From CALNBC01 sp040768925 (GTDB lineage Bacteria; Bacillota; Clostridia; Christensenellales; CALWSW01), in contig JAXGLZ010000003.1 of NCBI GenBank assembly GCA_040768925.1, positions 434,001 through 498,000 of the forward strand: a stretch of 64,000 nt of DNA, in the 5' to 3' direction. Positions within the stretch are counted from its first letter, which is position 1. Every line of letters starts with the position of its first letter. The position numbers and the translations under genes are program-made. Below are positions 8,754 through 18,251 of this stretch, piece after piece. Below the pieces are notes generated by a model. The model was not told the DNA's origin. It did no database searches and worked only from the letters and a program-made list of their open reading frames with translations.

Positions 8754-8845
8754 ACGCCAACGCCTGAAGGAATATTCTCCGAGCGTATCCCATACATACC
8801 CTACAAGAAGTATTTTGATCAGACCCACCGGATCGATTGATGGCC
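8754..8845 (-). mobile_element. IS1182-like transposase N-terminal scrap
   Basis: The frame RPSIDPVGLIKILLVGYVW resembles the conserved N-terminal domain of IS1182/IS5-type transposases (G-R-P-x-x-D-P-x-x-L-x-K-x-L-L-x-G-Y). It fuses directly to the truncated tail protein on its right. To its left a hairpin-like stretch (8700-8745, AAAGGATG...CATCCTTT) may be the element end. It marks the breakpoint of the prophage remnant. Confidence 0.5.
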
Positions 8846-9405
8846 TGACCTTCGGCTTCAAGAAGAATGGGTGCCTCGAAATGACCGTCGTTGAAAATTT
8901 CAATGGCGTCGGTGGAAACATCACTATAGGCGTAGTCATACAAGCGCTCATATCGCAGCATCTGGCCGGATTTCTCCGCTACCACGCGCAGACTGTCACG
9001 CTTGTACCACGCGCCTTTCAGCGTGATGGTGATATCGCATTCCATACGGCCGCCTCTGATTTCGCCCTTGGCTACGCTCTCAACCTCGGCGTCCGCGAGG
9101 AACTCACCGCTTGCACTTTCATACCGAGGCGCGTACACGAGCCGCATGACATCGGATGCGGCGATGAAGTTGACCAGCGCGCGGTATCCGTCATATGCGC
9201 GCGCCCCGTTAAAGGCGATCACTCCGGTGAAGGAGCGAAGGGGGAACGCCTCGCTCACCACACGCGCCGAATCTCCGGTCAGTTCATACCCGCGTGACAT
9301 GGACAGCCCCAGGCCGGCAGGCGAAGCGAGGAGGGCGCCGTTCTTTAGGTCTTGCAGGTTGAACCGCTGGTTCTGTCCGTTCTCCAAGAAAAACCTTCTG
9401 TGCAT
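8846..9405 (-). pseudogene. Truncated phage distal tail (Dit-like) protein
   Basis: About 187 residues begin like siphophage distal-tail proteins of Gram-positive prophages: MHRRFFLENGQNQRFNLQ..., a segment with YELTGD...FTGVIAFNGARAYDGY, then KGAWYKRDSL. The C-terminal galectin-like part is replaced at about 8845 by a transposase frame. In a phage it would follow the tape measure, as it does here with the 9418-10143 fragment. Confidence 0.7.
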
Positions 9406-9417
9406 ATCGCCACCCCC

Positions 9418-10143
9418 TTAATACGCCAAGCCGAGCCTGCGGTTGACTACGTTCACCAGCATGCTGATCTGTCCTTCGTCGAGCGCGTTGGTATGGACGT
9501 TGATCGTTACGCTGTTCCCGGCTGCAACAGGCACATTGCCGGGAAATTGTCCGCCGATTGCGATATCCGCTTTCGCACCGTCCACAGCGGCGTTGAGTTT
9601 GCCCATGGCTTGATCGACCAGCGACACGCTTCCCGTTATACCTTCCGCGAGACCAAGCCCCATGTTTTTACCTATGGCAGCGAATACGGTGGACGGGGAA
9701 TGGATTCCGAGAACGCTCTTTACACCGTTAACAATGCCGCTGAAGAAACCCTTGACCTTATCCCATAACCAGCTGGCCATGGATTTGATTCCTTCCCATA
9801 TACCGGTTACAAAACTCGAGGCCAATTCGCCTGCAGCCTTGACCAGATTCCATGCGGCTTCGCCTAGGCCTTTGATCAGCGCCCAGACTATCTCAATACC
9901 TGCCTTGATGATCTGCGGCAGGTTATCGATGATGGCCTTTACAATCTGCGGGATCATGTCGATAACGCCTTGGATCAGCTTCGGAATCGCCTCTACGATG
10001 CCCTTGATGACGGCCATGATGATCTTAATGCCCGCCTCTATAATCTTAGGCAGGTTGTCCACAATCGCCTTGACGATTTTCGGGATCATCTCAATAACGC
10101 AGGAGATGAGCTTTGGAAGTGCGTCGATGATGCCAAGTACCAA
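9418..10143 (-). pseudogene. C-terminal fragment of a phage tail tape-measure protein
   Basis: The fragment is dominated by amphipathic repeats of the form I-x-x-x-P-x-I-x-x-x-I-x-x-x-L-P-x-I. It is followed by GIHSPSTVFAAIGKNMGLGLAEGI, a typical C-terminal signature of siphophage tape measures. The full protein would be over 1000 residues. The N-terminal part is missing and the frame meets the end of a polymerase gene at about 10150-10180. It is a relic of a prophage tail module. Confidence 0.8.
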
Positions 10144-10177
10144 TGGGCAGGTCGTCTGCGCCCAATCGTATCAATTG

Positions 10178-11044
10178 CTAACTGTACATCATGCCGGGCA
10201 TGACAACCTCATGTGAACTATAACCCGGCATTTTTAAGTCGCCCATCAGCGCGGCAGAATAGATGGAGCGTTTGCCAAACCTGCGGCGGATGTCCTCAAT
10301 GGCGGTTTCCAGTTTGTCGCGCTTTTCGATATGCGCCATATCGGTAAACAGGTCTATCTGCTGCGTAGTGGTCTGAGGCACAAGATTAATTGCCCGTACC
10401 GTTACCGCTCTAACCGGTCGACTCCAATCATACCGCGTGCGGAAAAGCTCTCTCGCTTTTTCAGCAATGGTCATGGGGCTGCGGGTAGCCAGCCGGAACT
10501 GGCTCTGATACTGGTTGTAGTAAAGATCGTTGTTCTTCACCGTTATCTGGACTCCGCCGGCCATAAGCTCATGAACGCGCAGTTTGTGCCCGATGTCCTG
10601 TGACAACTCCAGCATGACCTTCCAAGCCTCGCCCTCATTTTCGAGGTCAGCCACGCAGGTGATACCGTGCCCGATGGACTTTACGGGAGACACAAAATCC
10701 CGGTGCGCTACCCGTGAAGTGTCGTTACCGGACGCGAAGTTCCAGATCATTTCGCCGTTCACGCCGAGCCAATCGCGCAGATACTTCGGGTCCCAGGCCG
10801 CGATGTCTCCAATGGTGGCGATACCTTTATCCGCGAGCTTTTTGGTGGTGGCTCTGCCGACATATATCATGTCGGATGCGGGGAGCGGCCACACCTTATC
10901 CTTAAAGTTCTCACGGCTGACCTCCGTAATAGCATCCGGCTTTTTCATATCGCTGCCGAGCTTTGCAAAGATTTTGTTGAAGCTGATGCCGATGCTGACC
11001 GTAAGGCCAAGCTCTTCCTTAACGCCGCCGGCGACGGACGTCAA
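10178..11044 (-). pseudogene. Y-family DNA polymerase lacking its N-terminus
   Basis: About 289 residues match the UmuC/DinB family: VSIGISFNKIFAKLGSDMKKPDA (palm), the helix-hairpin-helix region around LADKGIATIGDIA, and the little-finger domain to the end. The first 110 or so residues, with the first catalytic aspartate (D-x-D-x-F/Y-A-S-V-E), are absent. The upstream sequence (11045-11207) is unrelated and non-coding. Without the first metal ligand it cannot polymerise. Confidence 0.8.
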
Positions 11045-11207
11045 GGGTAAACAAGCGGCTGCGCCGCCCTTGACATCCGCCCCTGTTGGCGTTATCTTGC
11101 TAACAAGGCGGCAACGAACAAGTCCGCTGCCGCCATTAAAAATTTCGCTCTGTTTTACACCATTGTTTTTAGTTTACACAGAATAAGGGATATACCAGAA
11201 TCATCTG

Positions 11208-13649
11208 TTACATACAGCTTTGAACCTCATAAATCATGATCTGATTCTCTTTCGCTTTTTGCATCTCATTAATTAAAGTGTTGTCAAAAGTCACTGTACT
11301 TTCTGATATATCAATTTGCATATGATTAATATACTTTTTAAGCAAAAGTGTTGCAGCACTTAATGATAAACCGTTTTTCAGCAGACAAATCGTAGTCTCA
11401 TCGTCAGTTCCATACTTTATCTGAGCATAGAACTTATCTTCAAGTAAACCCAAGTCATGAAGAACTTCTACATACTTAATCAGCACATTATCAATAAAGT
11501 CCTGTTCTTCTTTAATACGAACGATTGCCAAATTTACAATTTTAGTTCGGTCTTTATCGCTAAGTTTCGTATAATGGGCAACATTGCTCCCTTGACGTTT
11601 TACATCCCCCCATTTTCCAACATAGATAATAACAGATATATCTCGTTGATAGAGCTTTCGCCAATGACCGACAAAAAGTCCAATCATTTCAGAATAGGAT
11701 TTGTTATCAGCTCTCCATCGCAACATCATTGCATAAAAATTTCGTGCTTCTTTATTTTCCAAACGTTTTAAGTTATCGTTCCTACCATCTGGAAGATACT
11801 GAATGAATAGGTCGTAGATTAAGTCCAACAGTTGATCTGTATCACTTATCTTCGGACTGGTAGCTTGATAAACATCTACTTTTTGCTGCATATTGGCTTC
11901 GTGAGAAAAGATATCGATTTCACTGATTCCGTTCATAATGCACGCTTTTCCAACATCGGTTTGCGTATATCTTTCCTGGTAATTTTCGACTACACCGTTT
12001 TCATAATTTTCAATAAACTCTGACGCCTGGCGCAAATCACCTTCGTTGTTAGAATCAATTTTTGTTTGGCTCAGCAGAACATTCTCAACATCATCCTTGT
12101 ACTTCAACTCAACTTTAGCAACGTTCCGCAAGAAATTTTCACAATTGGCATTTTGAGCAAAGTATTGTCCGTACACAAGATATATTTGCGGTTCTAATCG
12201 TTGTAGCGTTCCATTATTTCGGTCAAAAATTTCACTGAATCTACATACACGTCCAACCAGATTTTTGAATGCATCATGGCTTAAATATGATTTACCACGC
12301 CTATTATCGAGTATAAACATCCTTTCAGCAGGAAGATTCACACCAGACAATAATGTAGAACTGGTAACAACATATTTGATGGTTGGCTCTTTTTTATATA
12401 AGTCTTCTATGTAGCTTCTAATCGCATCGGGAACACTACCATGATGATAGATAATACCTTTCCGCAGGCAAGCTAACAAATTATATTGGGGTTGCAGATA
12501 CTCGGAAATATTTCCACAAGCTGTTGAAACAGGTTCCGACTCAACCTTTGGTAAGACATCGGCTAACGCCAATGCAAACTTCTCTATATCAGTTGGCTTG
12601 TTCAAATAAATGATGTTCTTATTCGCACTATACTGTTTAATAATCTCTTCTTCGAAGACAAAGGTTTCGGGCACTAATATGGGCAAATATCTGTTAAAGA
12701 ATTGATCATAAAGTTGCAGCCCTTTGTGATCCCTTATGTCATATAAAAAGTATTTTTCAGATTTTATATACTCACTTACCTTAAACCCTTCGATATCATA
12801 TGTTGTGTATCTTGTTTTCAAGTTTTCGCCATCAGCAAGAAATGGGGTCAGGAATTTGAATGCGACATTTTGATTTCTTTTTTGCGCAACAATAATTACA
12901 TTTGCCAAAGTGTGGCTACGATCATCATCCTCCAAAATCTCATGTGCTTCATCTACAATTATACAGTCAAAAGCTAAATCAGGATCCTTCTTAAAAACTC
13001 TGAGTAAACGTTCCTGTGTTAACACAGCAAGGCAAGATTGGTCGTTGGGATTGTACATTTCAGGATGAACAACAATTTTAGGAAAAATGCCTTTGCTCAC
13101 ACTCTGAATTCTTTTCTTTGTTTGGATCAGAAGCGCCTTTGTTGATGTTAATACACAAACTTTCTTTCCGGCATAGTCTTTGATTGCTGACAATATTAAC
13201 TCTGATTTCCCATAAGATGTTGGAGCGATGACAGACACCGTATCTGATTTCTTATTGTCAAAAAAGCTAACCAACCTGTGTTGCTGTACGCTTTGATAGA
13301 CATCGCCCGCCGCATATTGCTCGAGAAATGCATCATTCCATTCGGTGAAAAAATTTTTCCTGTTATCAGAGATATAGTGTTGCTCAATAAATTTGCTAAC
13401 TGGATAAAGGCCTTTGTTTATAGAAATTTCATACAAAGGAGTATAATCATTTGTCTGGTTGCAATATTCAACAATGATCCGATACCCAAACTGCTGGACA
13501 TTCACATCATCAGCATTTGTAAAACAGATAGCAATCGCCAGTAAGCATTCGTACTCTTTGGGGCACAATGATTCGCCAATAATAAATCGATCATACAGCG
13601 AGGAAAAATCTGTATTCTTGATTTTTGCGAGAGTTAAATCAAACTTCAT
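11208..13649 (-). CDS. hamB: Hachiman defence helicase HamB
   Basis: An 813-residue superfamily 2 helicase. Visible motifs are Walker A APTSYGKS (about 142-149), motif II DEAH (about 233-236), and in the second RecA domain TSSTLLSGVNLPAERM and the arginine-finger motif LVGRVCRF. In Hachiman, HamB holds HamA in check and senses aberrant or phage DNA, then releases the nuclease (published family knowledge). The ATG at 13649 is preferred, with GAGG six bases upstream inside hamA, giving an 11-base overlap; a start at 13688 is also in frame. The gene is much richer in AT than its neighbours, a sign of transfer. Confidence 0.8.
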   Translation of the reverse strand: MKFDLTLAKIKNTDFSSLYDRFIIGESLCPKEYECLLAIAICFTNADDVNVQQFGYRIIVEYCNQTNDYTPLYEISINKGLYPVSKFIEQHYISDNRKNFFTEWNDAFLEQYAAGDVYQSVQQHRLVSFFDNKKSDTVSVIAPTSYGKSELILSAIKDYAGKKVCVLTSTKALLIQTKKRIQSVSKGIFPKIVVHPEMYNPNDQSCLAVLTQERLLRVFKKDPDLAFDCIIVDEAHEILEDDDRSHTLANVIIVAQKRNQNVAFKFLTPFLADGENLKTRYTTYDIEGFKVSEYIKSEKYFLYDIRDHKGLQLYDQFFNRYLPILVPETFVFEEEIIKQYSANKNIIYLNKPTDIEKFALALADVLPKVESEPVSTACGNISEYLQPQYNLLACLRKGIIYHHGSVPDAIRSYIEDLYKKEPTIKYVVTSSTLLSGVNLPAERMFILDNRRGKSYLSHDAFKNLVGRVCRFSEIFDRNNGTLQRLEPQIYLVYGQYFAQNANCENFLRNVAKVELKYKDDVENVLLSQTKIDSNNEGDLRQASEFIENYENGVVENYQERYTQTDVGKACIMNGISEIDIFSHEANMQQKVDVYQATSPKISDTDQLLDLIYDLFIQYLPDGRNDNLKRLENKEARNFYAMMLRWRADNKSYSEMIGLFVGHWRKLYQRDISVIIYVGKWGDVKRQGSNVAHYTKLSDKDRTKIVNLAIVRIKEEQDFIDNVLIKYVEVLHDLGLLEDKFYAQIKYGTDDETTICLLKNGLSLSAATLLLKKYINHMQIDISESTVTFDNTLINEMQKAKENQIMIYEVQSCM

Positions 13650-14460
13650 CTTTTGCCTCGCTTTCCAGGAAGTCATATACGGCTTCAAAAGTCCCCTTTT
13701 GAGTTGCCATTACGAAAACTTTCTTGAATAGCTTTTCACTAACAACCTTGGTATGCTTCTGCCCAACTTTAGATGCATTCATGAGTTCGGACAAAGGATG
13801 GAACAGTGTGCCTGCCAGAACGACATTAAATGTGTTACTTGAATTATTTCCGTCAACAGCATCATCTGCACATTGTTCTAAAAGCTTGACGACCGCATCC
13901 TTTTGGTTACAACCATTACTAATTGAAACTTTTGCTGCGTTAATTGCATTAAGCCATAGACGTGTGTTTTGCTCATTCAGACGTCCTTTTAAATCATTCT
14001 TTGCGGTATTAATCAACCCAACAATAGCCGATGATGCATTCGCCTGTTGCTTTTGTATTTTACCAGGTTTTACTTCTGCAACCCATAGCTCTCCTGTATC
14101 AGCCTCAAATAAAGACACATCGAAGCCCTTCTTGAAGCTACGTTCTTCCATGTTAAAGAATGGAGAAGCTGTGGTGAAACGCCCCTCTATCTCTAAAACA
14201 ACATGAACAAGCAGTTCCCCAATCATGCCTTTTTTACGGTCTTCAGAAGCATCATTGTTTGTCTTATATCGTTTGACAAACTCTTTAACTGTAGCCTTGT
14301 AAGAATAAATCTTACTTTTCGATTGGGCTTGATCTGCACCATAGCAAACTTCAACCAAGCGACGGCGAATTTCTTGTTTCAATTCATCCGAAAGGGACTC
14401 TATGAAGTAGAGTACATAATCCGAATTATCTTCTTTTACTACACCGGGTATCAATTCCAT
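13639..14460 (-). CDS. hamA: Hachiman defence nuclease HamA (DUF1837)
   Basis: A 273-residue protein of the DUF1837 type, the effector nuclease of Hachiman. A PD-(D/E)xK-like core is visible: G-x-x-G-E at about 78-82, the aspartate in KGFDVSLF (about 114), and E-x-K in WVAEVKPGK (about 129-131). It is the promoter-proximal gene and overlaps the helicase gene, the standard hamA-hamB order. ATG at 14460 has GAGAGG five bases upstream; an in-frame GTG at 14484 lacks such a site. The family was identified from motifs, length and the helicase partner. Confidence 0.75.
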   Translation of the reverse strand: MELIPGVVKEDNSDYVLYFIESLSDELKQEIRRRLVEVCYGADQAQSKSKIYSYKATVKEFVKRYKTNNDASEDRKKGMIGELLVHVVLEIEGRFTTASPFFNMEERSFKKGFDVSLFEADTGELWVAEVKPGKIQKQQANASSAIVGLINTAKNDLKGRLNEQNTRLWLNAINAAKVSISNGCNQKDAVVKLLEQCADDAVDGNNSSNTFNVVLAGTLFHPLSELMNASKVGQKHTKVVSEKLFKKVFVMATQKGTFEAVYDFLESEAKDEV

Positions 14461-14905
14461 ATGGCCCTCTCTTATTCTGAGCACCTATCAGAGGATTTCG
14501 CTTGAATTAATTATTACTAATTCTGCAATAGCTCTAATTGTTGCAATTTCTGAGATAAGCTCTTTCTTGTTTTTATAAGGCTTATGTTGGTTAGCGCTCT
14601 GATCGCTTTTTCTATGTACAAAATGGTAAGCAAAACCGTTATTAGGTCTATTTTAATTTTGGAATATTTAAGCACTTCATATGTAGGAGCTATGCGTCAC
14701 TACCAACTGCCCACTATTGATATGACATGCTGTTTACAAACTTCTAGTAAATGTAATTATTCGAATCCTTGCTTTCGTCCATATCCCGATCTATCGTTCG
14801 AATAATTCTACATGTAATATAATAGCACAATTTGGTATATCTTTGAAGAAATAAAATCGCCCTCAGAAAGTCAGCTTAACCGACTGCCGAGGGCTTATTA
14901 TTTAT
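14461..14905. other. AT-rich region upstream of hamA
   Basis: No gene is supported. This should contain the hamA promoter, but I see no unambiguous -35/-10 pair. An imperfect stem (GCCCTC...GAGGGC, about 14860-14895) followed by TTATTATTTATTT may be a + strand terminator. Confidence 0.4.
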
Positions 14906-15226
14906 TTGAGTACCTTTTCTATTCTCTCACCAACTGGCAAGGAGCAGTGGTCGAAGCACACGCTGGAGTTCATGCTCACCAACACCAAATACTACGGCAC
15001 CTCGGTTATCTTCAAAACTCACACGCCGGAATACAAGGCGAAGCGAAAAGTCAATGACGGCGAAGTGGCCAGATATGCCGCAGATGGCAACAACGAGCCG
15101 ATTATCCCGGAGGACATGTTTGAGCAAGTCCAGGAAGAGCGTAGCCGCCGGGGCAATGTCGAGGTCGGTGAGGATGGCGTCAAACGGAGAAGATCCACGA
15201 AATATTCAGCAAAAAAGAATGATTAG
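14906..15226 (+). pseudogene. Fragment of a large serine recombinase
   Basis: The stretch TGKEQWSKHTLEFMLTNTKYYG and, further on, EPIIPEDMFEQVQEERSRR match the recombinase domain of large serine recombinases (the I-L-x-N-x-x-Y-x-G and H-x-x-I-I-x-x-x-x-F-x-x-V motifs). The catalytic resolvase domain is absent and the frame ends after about 100 residues. It is another trace of the mobile element that built this island. Confidence 0.75.
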
Positions 15227-15387
15227 CCCAACTAACATATCGAATCATAGTGTTTGGGCAGAGCGTTTTGAACCCTTTTATTTTTCCTTGTACTCCGTTA
15301 TTTTTCATAGAACTCTTTTATTTTTCCTCGTAGGGTATTCAAATTCTCCCTTGCACCCGAAGTGCCGTAGAAGCCCCATAACGCAGA

Positions 15388-15453
15388 AAAAGCCTGCAGT
15401 ACAAAGGATTTTGCATACCCCTATGGGGCAAATCCCTTGTATTGCAGGCTTTC
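15388..15453. repeat. Long imperfect hairpin
   Basis: AAAGCCTGCA...TGCAGGCTTT arms enclose a second pair (GGATTTTGC / GCAAATCC) around ACCCC/GGGG. The structure is about 66 bases long with T-rich flanks. It sits between the recombinase fragment and the tRNA genes and could be a terminator or a small element end. Confidence 0.5.
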
Positions 15454-15469
15454 TTGATACGAATAATAA

Positions 15470-15511
15470 AAGAGTTGACCGAGGCATCGTATCAATGCCT
15501 CGGTCAATTTT
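15470..15511 (-). terminator. Terminator of the tRNA-Ser pair
   Basis: A perfect 13-bp stem (TTGACCGAGGCAT with its complement, 7-base loop) lies immediately downstream of the tRNA-Ser(GCT) CCA end and is followed by CTCTTTT on the - strand. Confidence 0.75.
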
Positions 15512-15603
15512 TGGCGGAGAAGGAGGGATTTGAACCCTCGCCACGCTTCTCGCATGCTACTCCCTTAGCAGGGGAGCCCCTTCGGCCTCTTGGGTACTTC
15601 TCC
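15512..15603 (-). tRNA. tRNA-Ser (anticodon GCT)
   Basis: A 92-base gene that folds as a class II tRNA with a long variable arm. The acceptor strand GGAGAAG pairs with CTTCTCC. The anticodon loop reads CTGCTAA (GCT, serine AGC/AGU). The T-loop is GGTTCAAATCC, and CCA is encoded. Confidence 0.95.
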
Positions 15604-15628
15604 AAAAATTAAAAGATCGATCATGTTA

Positions 15629-15717
15629 TGGCGGAGAGCGAGGGATTCGAACCCCCGGTGCCTTGCGGCATCACCGGTTTTCAAGACCGGCTCCATAAAC
15701 CACTCGGACAGCTCTCC
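15629..15717 (-). tRNA. tRNA-Ser (anticodon TGA)
   Basis: An 89-base class II tRNA. The acceptor strand GGAGAGC pairs with GCTCTCC. The anticodon loop CTTGAAA has anticodon TGA. The T-loop is GGTTCGAATCC, and CCA is encoded. It lies 25 bases upstream of the GCT isoacceptor and is probably cotranscribed with it. Confidence 0.95.
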
Positions 15718-15737
15718 AGACGATCAGGCGCTTGTAC

Positions 15738-15767
15738 AGTATAGCAATTTGACCGCTGTTCTGTCAA
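15738..15767 (-). promoter_or_regulatory. Promoter of the tRNA-Ser operon
   Basis: TTGACA and TATACT are separated by 18 bases on the - strand, ending 20 bases before the first tRNA. Both boxes are near consensus. Confidence 0.75.
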
Positions 15768-15901
15768 GTAATACGGCATTATTTTATCCCCGTTTTGCAG
15801 GCGGAGCGGTCAGAATCCTCCCCGCGCGGCATCGCGCTGTTACAGCGGTATGACCGGCTGATATCCGCAATCCGAAAGCGCTGTTTGAATCGAAAGGCGC
15901 G

Positions 15902-15946
15902 GAAAAACAGAGCGCCGATATGCGTTGGCGCATGCAGACGCTCTGT
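15902..15946 (-). terminator. Terminator downstream of the chemotaxis receptor
   Basis: An outer pair ACAGAGCG/CGCTCTGT and an inner TGCG/CGCA stem form a hairpin followed by TTTTT on the - strand. It lies about 140 bases past the receptor stop. The rest of 15768-16085 holds no gene that I can see. Confidence 0.6.
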
Positions 15947-16085
15947 TCAATCCATCCCGTTATTTCATCGGTTCAATCACCGTGCCGAACGGCCCTATCC
16001 GGGATTCACAAAATCCCACATCATCAAAACCCATCATGATTTGGCGCGGCGGCGGCCGGCCGTCCTTTGCCGGCCTGGCGAGGGC

Positions 16086-18065
16086 TTATTGATCGAAAGA
16101 CAGGCTGTCTTGCCCGATGTTGAACTGGGCAATTTCTTCATAGAGCAAGGCGACCTGGCTGGAGAACTCCTCGCTTGAGGCCGCGTTCTCCTCGGAGGTT
16201 GCCGAATTGGTGTTCACCACGCCGGAGATGCGATCCAATCCCGAAGTGATGTGGTTGATCTCCTCGGACTGAAGCGAAGTGGATTGCTCGATCTCAAGCA
16301 GGGCCATTTTCACCTGCTCCACCCGGACCTCCATATCCTTCATGGCGTGAGCCGTGTAATCCGCGATTTTGTATCCTTCGTCGATGGCGGCGATGGCGTT
16401 GTTGATCAGCAGGGAGGATTGCTCGGCGGCCTCTGCCGACCGGGCGGAAAGATTCCGCACTTCTTCCGCGACCACAGAGAAGCCCTTGCCGGCGCTGCCC
16501 GCCCTTGCCGCCTCGACGGCCGCGTTCAGCGAGAGAATGTTCGTTTGGAACGCGATGCTTTCGATCGACTTGATGATTTTGCCGATCTGATCCGAAGCCT
16601 TCTTGATGTCGTTCATCGCAGAAAGCATCTTCTTCATTTGCTCGTTGCCGCCGGTGGCCCCCGACGCGGCCTGATTGGCGTAATCGACGGCCAGCTCAAC
16701 GTTTCCGGAGGTTTTGTTGATGTCCTCCGAAATATGGGCAATCGAATTGGTCAGCTCCTCGATGGAATCGGCCTGCTCATACGCCCCCTGGGCCAGTATC
16801 TGGGAAGAATCCGCAATGTGTTTCGACGTCGTGTTGAACTGCACGACCGCGGCCCTCACGTTTCCAAAGGCGCTGTACAGCGAGGACGTAATGTCGGTCA
16901 GGGCCTGTTTGATGGGCAGAAAATCACCCGTATATTCGACGGTGCTTCTGGCTGTGAAATCCTTGTTCGCCATCGCAGACAGGACGTGGGTGATGTCTAA
17001 AATATAGCTTTGCAGCCGGTCGACCATTTGATGCATGGCCTCGGACAGCATGGCGACCTCGTCTTTTTTGCCTTTGGACGCGCCGACGTCAACATCCAGG
17101 CGGCCCTCCGCCAGCATTCTGGACACTTTCGTCAGTTTCAGCATGGGCCGCTTGATGCTCCTGTTGACAAACTGCAGCAGGATGAACACGCAGATCGCGA
17201 TAATGATCAAAGCGGCAATGAGCATATGGCTGATGGACGCCGCGGTTGCCGCCAGCGCATTCGCCTTTGACATTCCGGAAAAGATCGCGCCGACGACATT
17301 GCCCTTCGTGTCCCTGAGCGGGTCGTATTTGGTGATGTACGGTTCGCCGAAAACATCGGCGTTCCCCGTGTATGGATTCCCCGATTCCAGCACGGTTTTC
17401 GCGATTTCGTCGCCGAGCGTCATCTCGGCAACCCGCTGGCCGTCCTGCATGATCGTCGTCGCGATGCTCTCGGTCCCGGCGAATATCGTCATCTCGGTAT
17501 TGTGCAGAGCTTTTAATTCATCCAGAATGGCCGTGTTCTCAAACGTAAAACCGGTTACCACGGTTCCGATGACCGCGCCGCCGGCGTTGTATATCGGCGC
17601 GCCGGAGCGGCAGGACAGCTTGACCAGTGCGCCCGGTTCCAGCGTTGTGGAAACCTCGCCCTTCAGCGCGTTCTGCACGTTGGACTGTTTGAGAATGTTG
17701 TCGCCGAATTTTGCCGGTTCATGCTGGCGGATGACGATGTTGCCCTCCGTGTCCGTAATGCTGATGGTATCCATCTTTAGGTAGCTGTTGATGTCGTCCA
17801 GAACGGCTTTTAGCTCGTCGAAGCTGTTTTTCTCAAGAGCGGCGACCAGCCGGAAATTCTGGGCGATCGATACCGCGCTGCGCTCCGAACTCTCCAGCAT
17901 CCCCTCGATTTTCCCGGTCAGATCGCGGGAAGCCGAGGTCACGCGCTCGTAGCTGATGGTTTCGTTATAGCCCGTGTTCTCGATCACGCTGAGTCCGGCG
18001 ATCACGGACACGGATACGATGATCATCGCAATGACAAAAAAGATGATTTTCGCGCTGATTTTCAT
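16086..18065 (-). CDS. Methyl-accepting chemotaxis protein
   Basis: A 659-residue transmembrane chemoreceptor. The N-terminal membrane helix spans about 7-27. An extracytoplasmic Cache-type sensor (about 35-275) follows, with the conserved pattern ...GNIVIRQHEPAKFGD...GAVIGTVVTGFTFEN. A second membrane helix (about 282-300) leads to a HAMP domain, then the signalling hairpin with the near-invariant tip (FQTNILSLNAAVEAARAG). Sensor ligands of this class are often small organic acids; none can be named. GGAGGG stands about nine bases before the ATG. No cheA/cheY gene is in the window, so it probably acts with a distant array. Confidence 0.92.
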   Translation of the reverse strand: MKISAKIIFFVIAMIIVSVSVIAGLSVIENTGYNETISYERVTSASRDLTGKIEGMLESSERSAVSIAQNFRLVAALEKNSFDELKAVLDDINSYLKMDTISITDTEGNIVIRQHEPAKFGDNILKQSNVQNALKGEVSTTLEPGALVKLSCRSGAPIYNAGGAVIGTVVTGFTFENTAILDELKALHNTEMTIFAGTESIATTIMQDGQRVAEMTLGDEIAKTVLESGNPYTGNADVFGEPYITKYDPLRDTKGNVVGAIFSGMSKANALAATAASISHMLIAALIIIAICVFILLQFVNRSIKRPMLKLTKVSRMLAEGRLDVDVGASKGKKDEVAMLSEAMHQMVDRLQSYILDITHVLSAMANKDFTARSTVEYTGDFLPIKQALTDITSSLYSAFGNVRAAVVQFNTTSKHIADSSQILAQGAYEQADSIEELTNSIAHISEDINKTSGNVELAVDYANQAASGATGGNEQMKKMLSAMNDIKKASDQIGKIIKSIESIAFQTNILSLNAAVEAARAGSAGKGFSVVAEEVRNLSARSAEAAEQSSLLINNAIAAIDEGYKIADYTAHAMKDMEVRVEQVKMALLEIEQSTSLQSEEINHITSGLDRISGVVNTNSATSEENAASSEEFSSQVALLYEEIAQFNIGQDSLSFDQ

Positions 18066-18133
18066 ACTTCACCCTCCGGTTAGCAAAGAATTATCAAATA
18101 AACAATGGGGGAAAATACTATGCTGTATGGCAC

Positions 18134-18165
18134 AAAAAAACCCATCCGGTCCAGGCGGACCAGGG
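18134..18165 (-). promoter_or_regulatory. Terminator-like hairpin in the receptor leader
   Basis: On the - strand a stem (CCC-GGTCC pairing with GGACC-GGG) is directly followed by seven T residues, about 70 bases upstream of the receptor ATG and downstream of its presumed promoter. This position suggests premature termination control. About 110 bases of leader precede it and could form an alternative fold. It contains CCGCAAAG but lacks the full c-di-GMP riboswitch consensus, so no riboswitch class is assigned. Confidence 0.45.
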
Positions 18166-18251
18166 ATTCTTTGCGGCCGACAATACATTTATCGTGACAT
18201 TTTCAGCGCAAGTTAGCTATTTCTAAGTTTCTTTTGGTTCCAAAAATTTCC

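Noticed and set aside
18105..18200. c-di-GMP-I riboswitch before the chemoreceptor
   Set aside because: Only a CGCAAAG-like core is seen; the GGGCAAACC-type and GGUAGC parts of the consensus are missing. Kept only as an unassigned attenuator-like leader.
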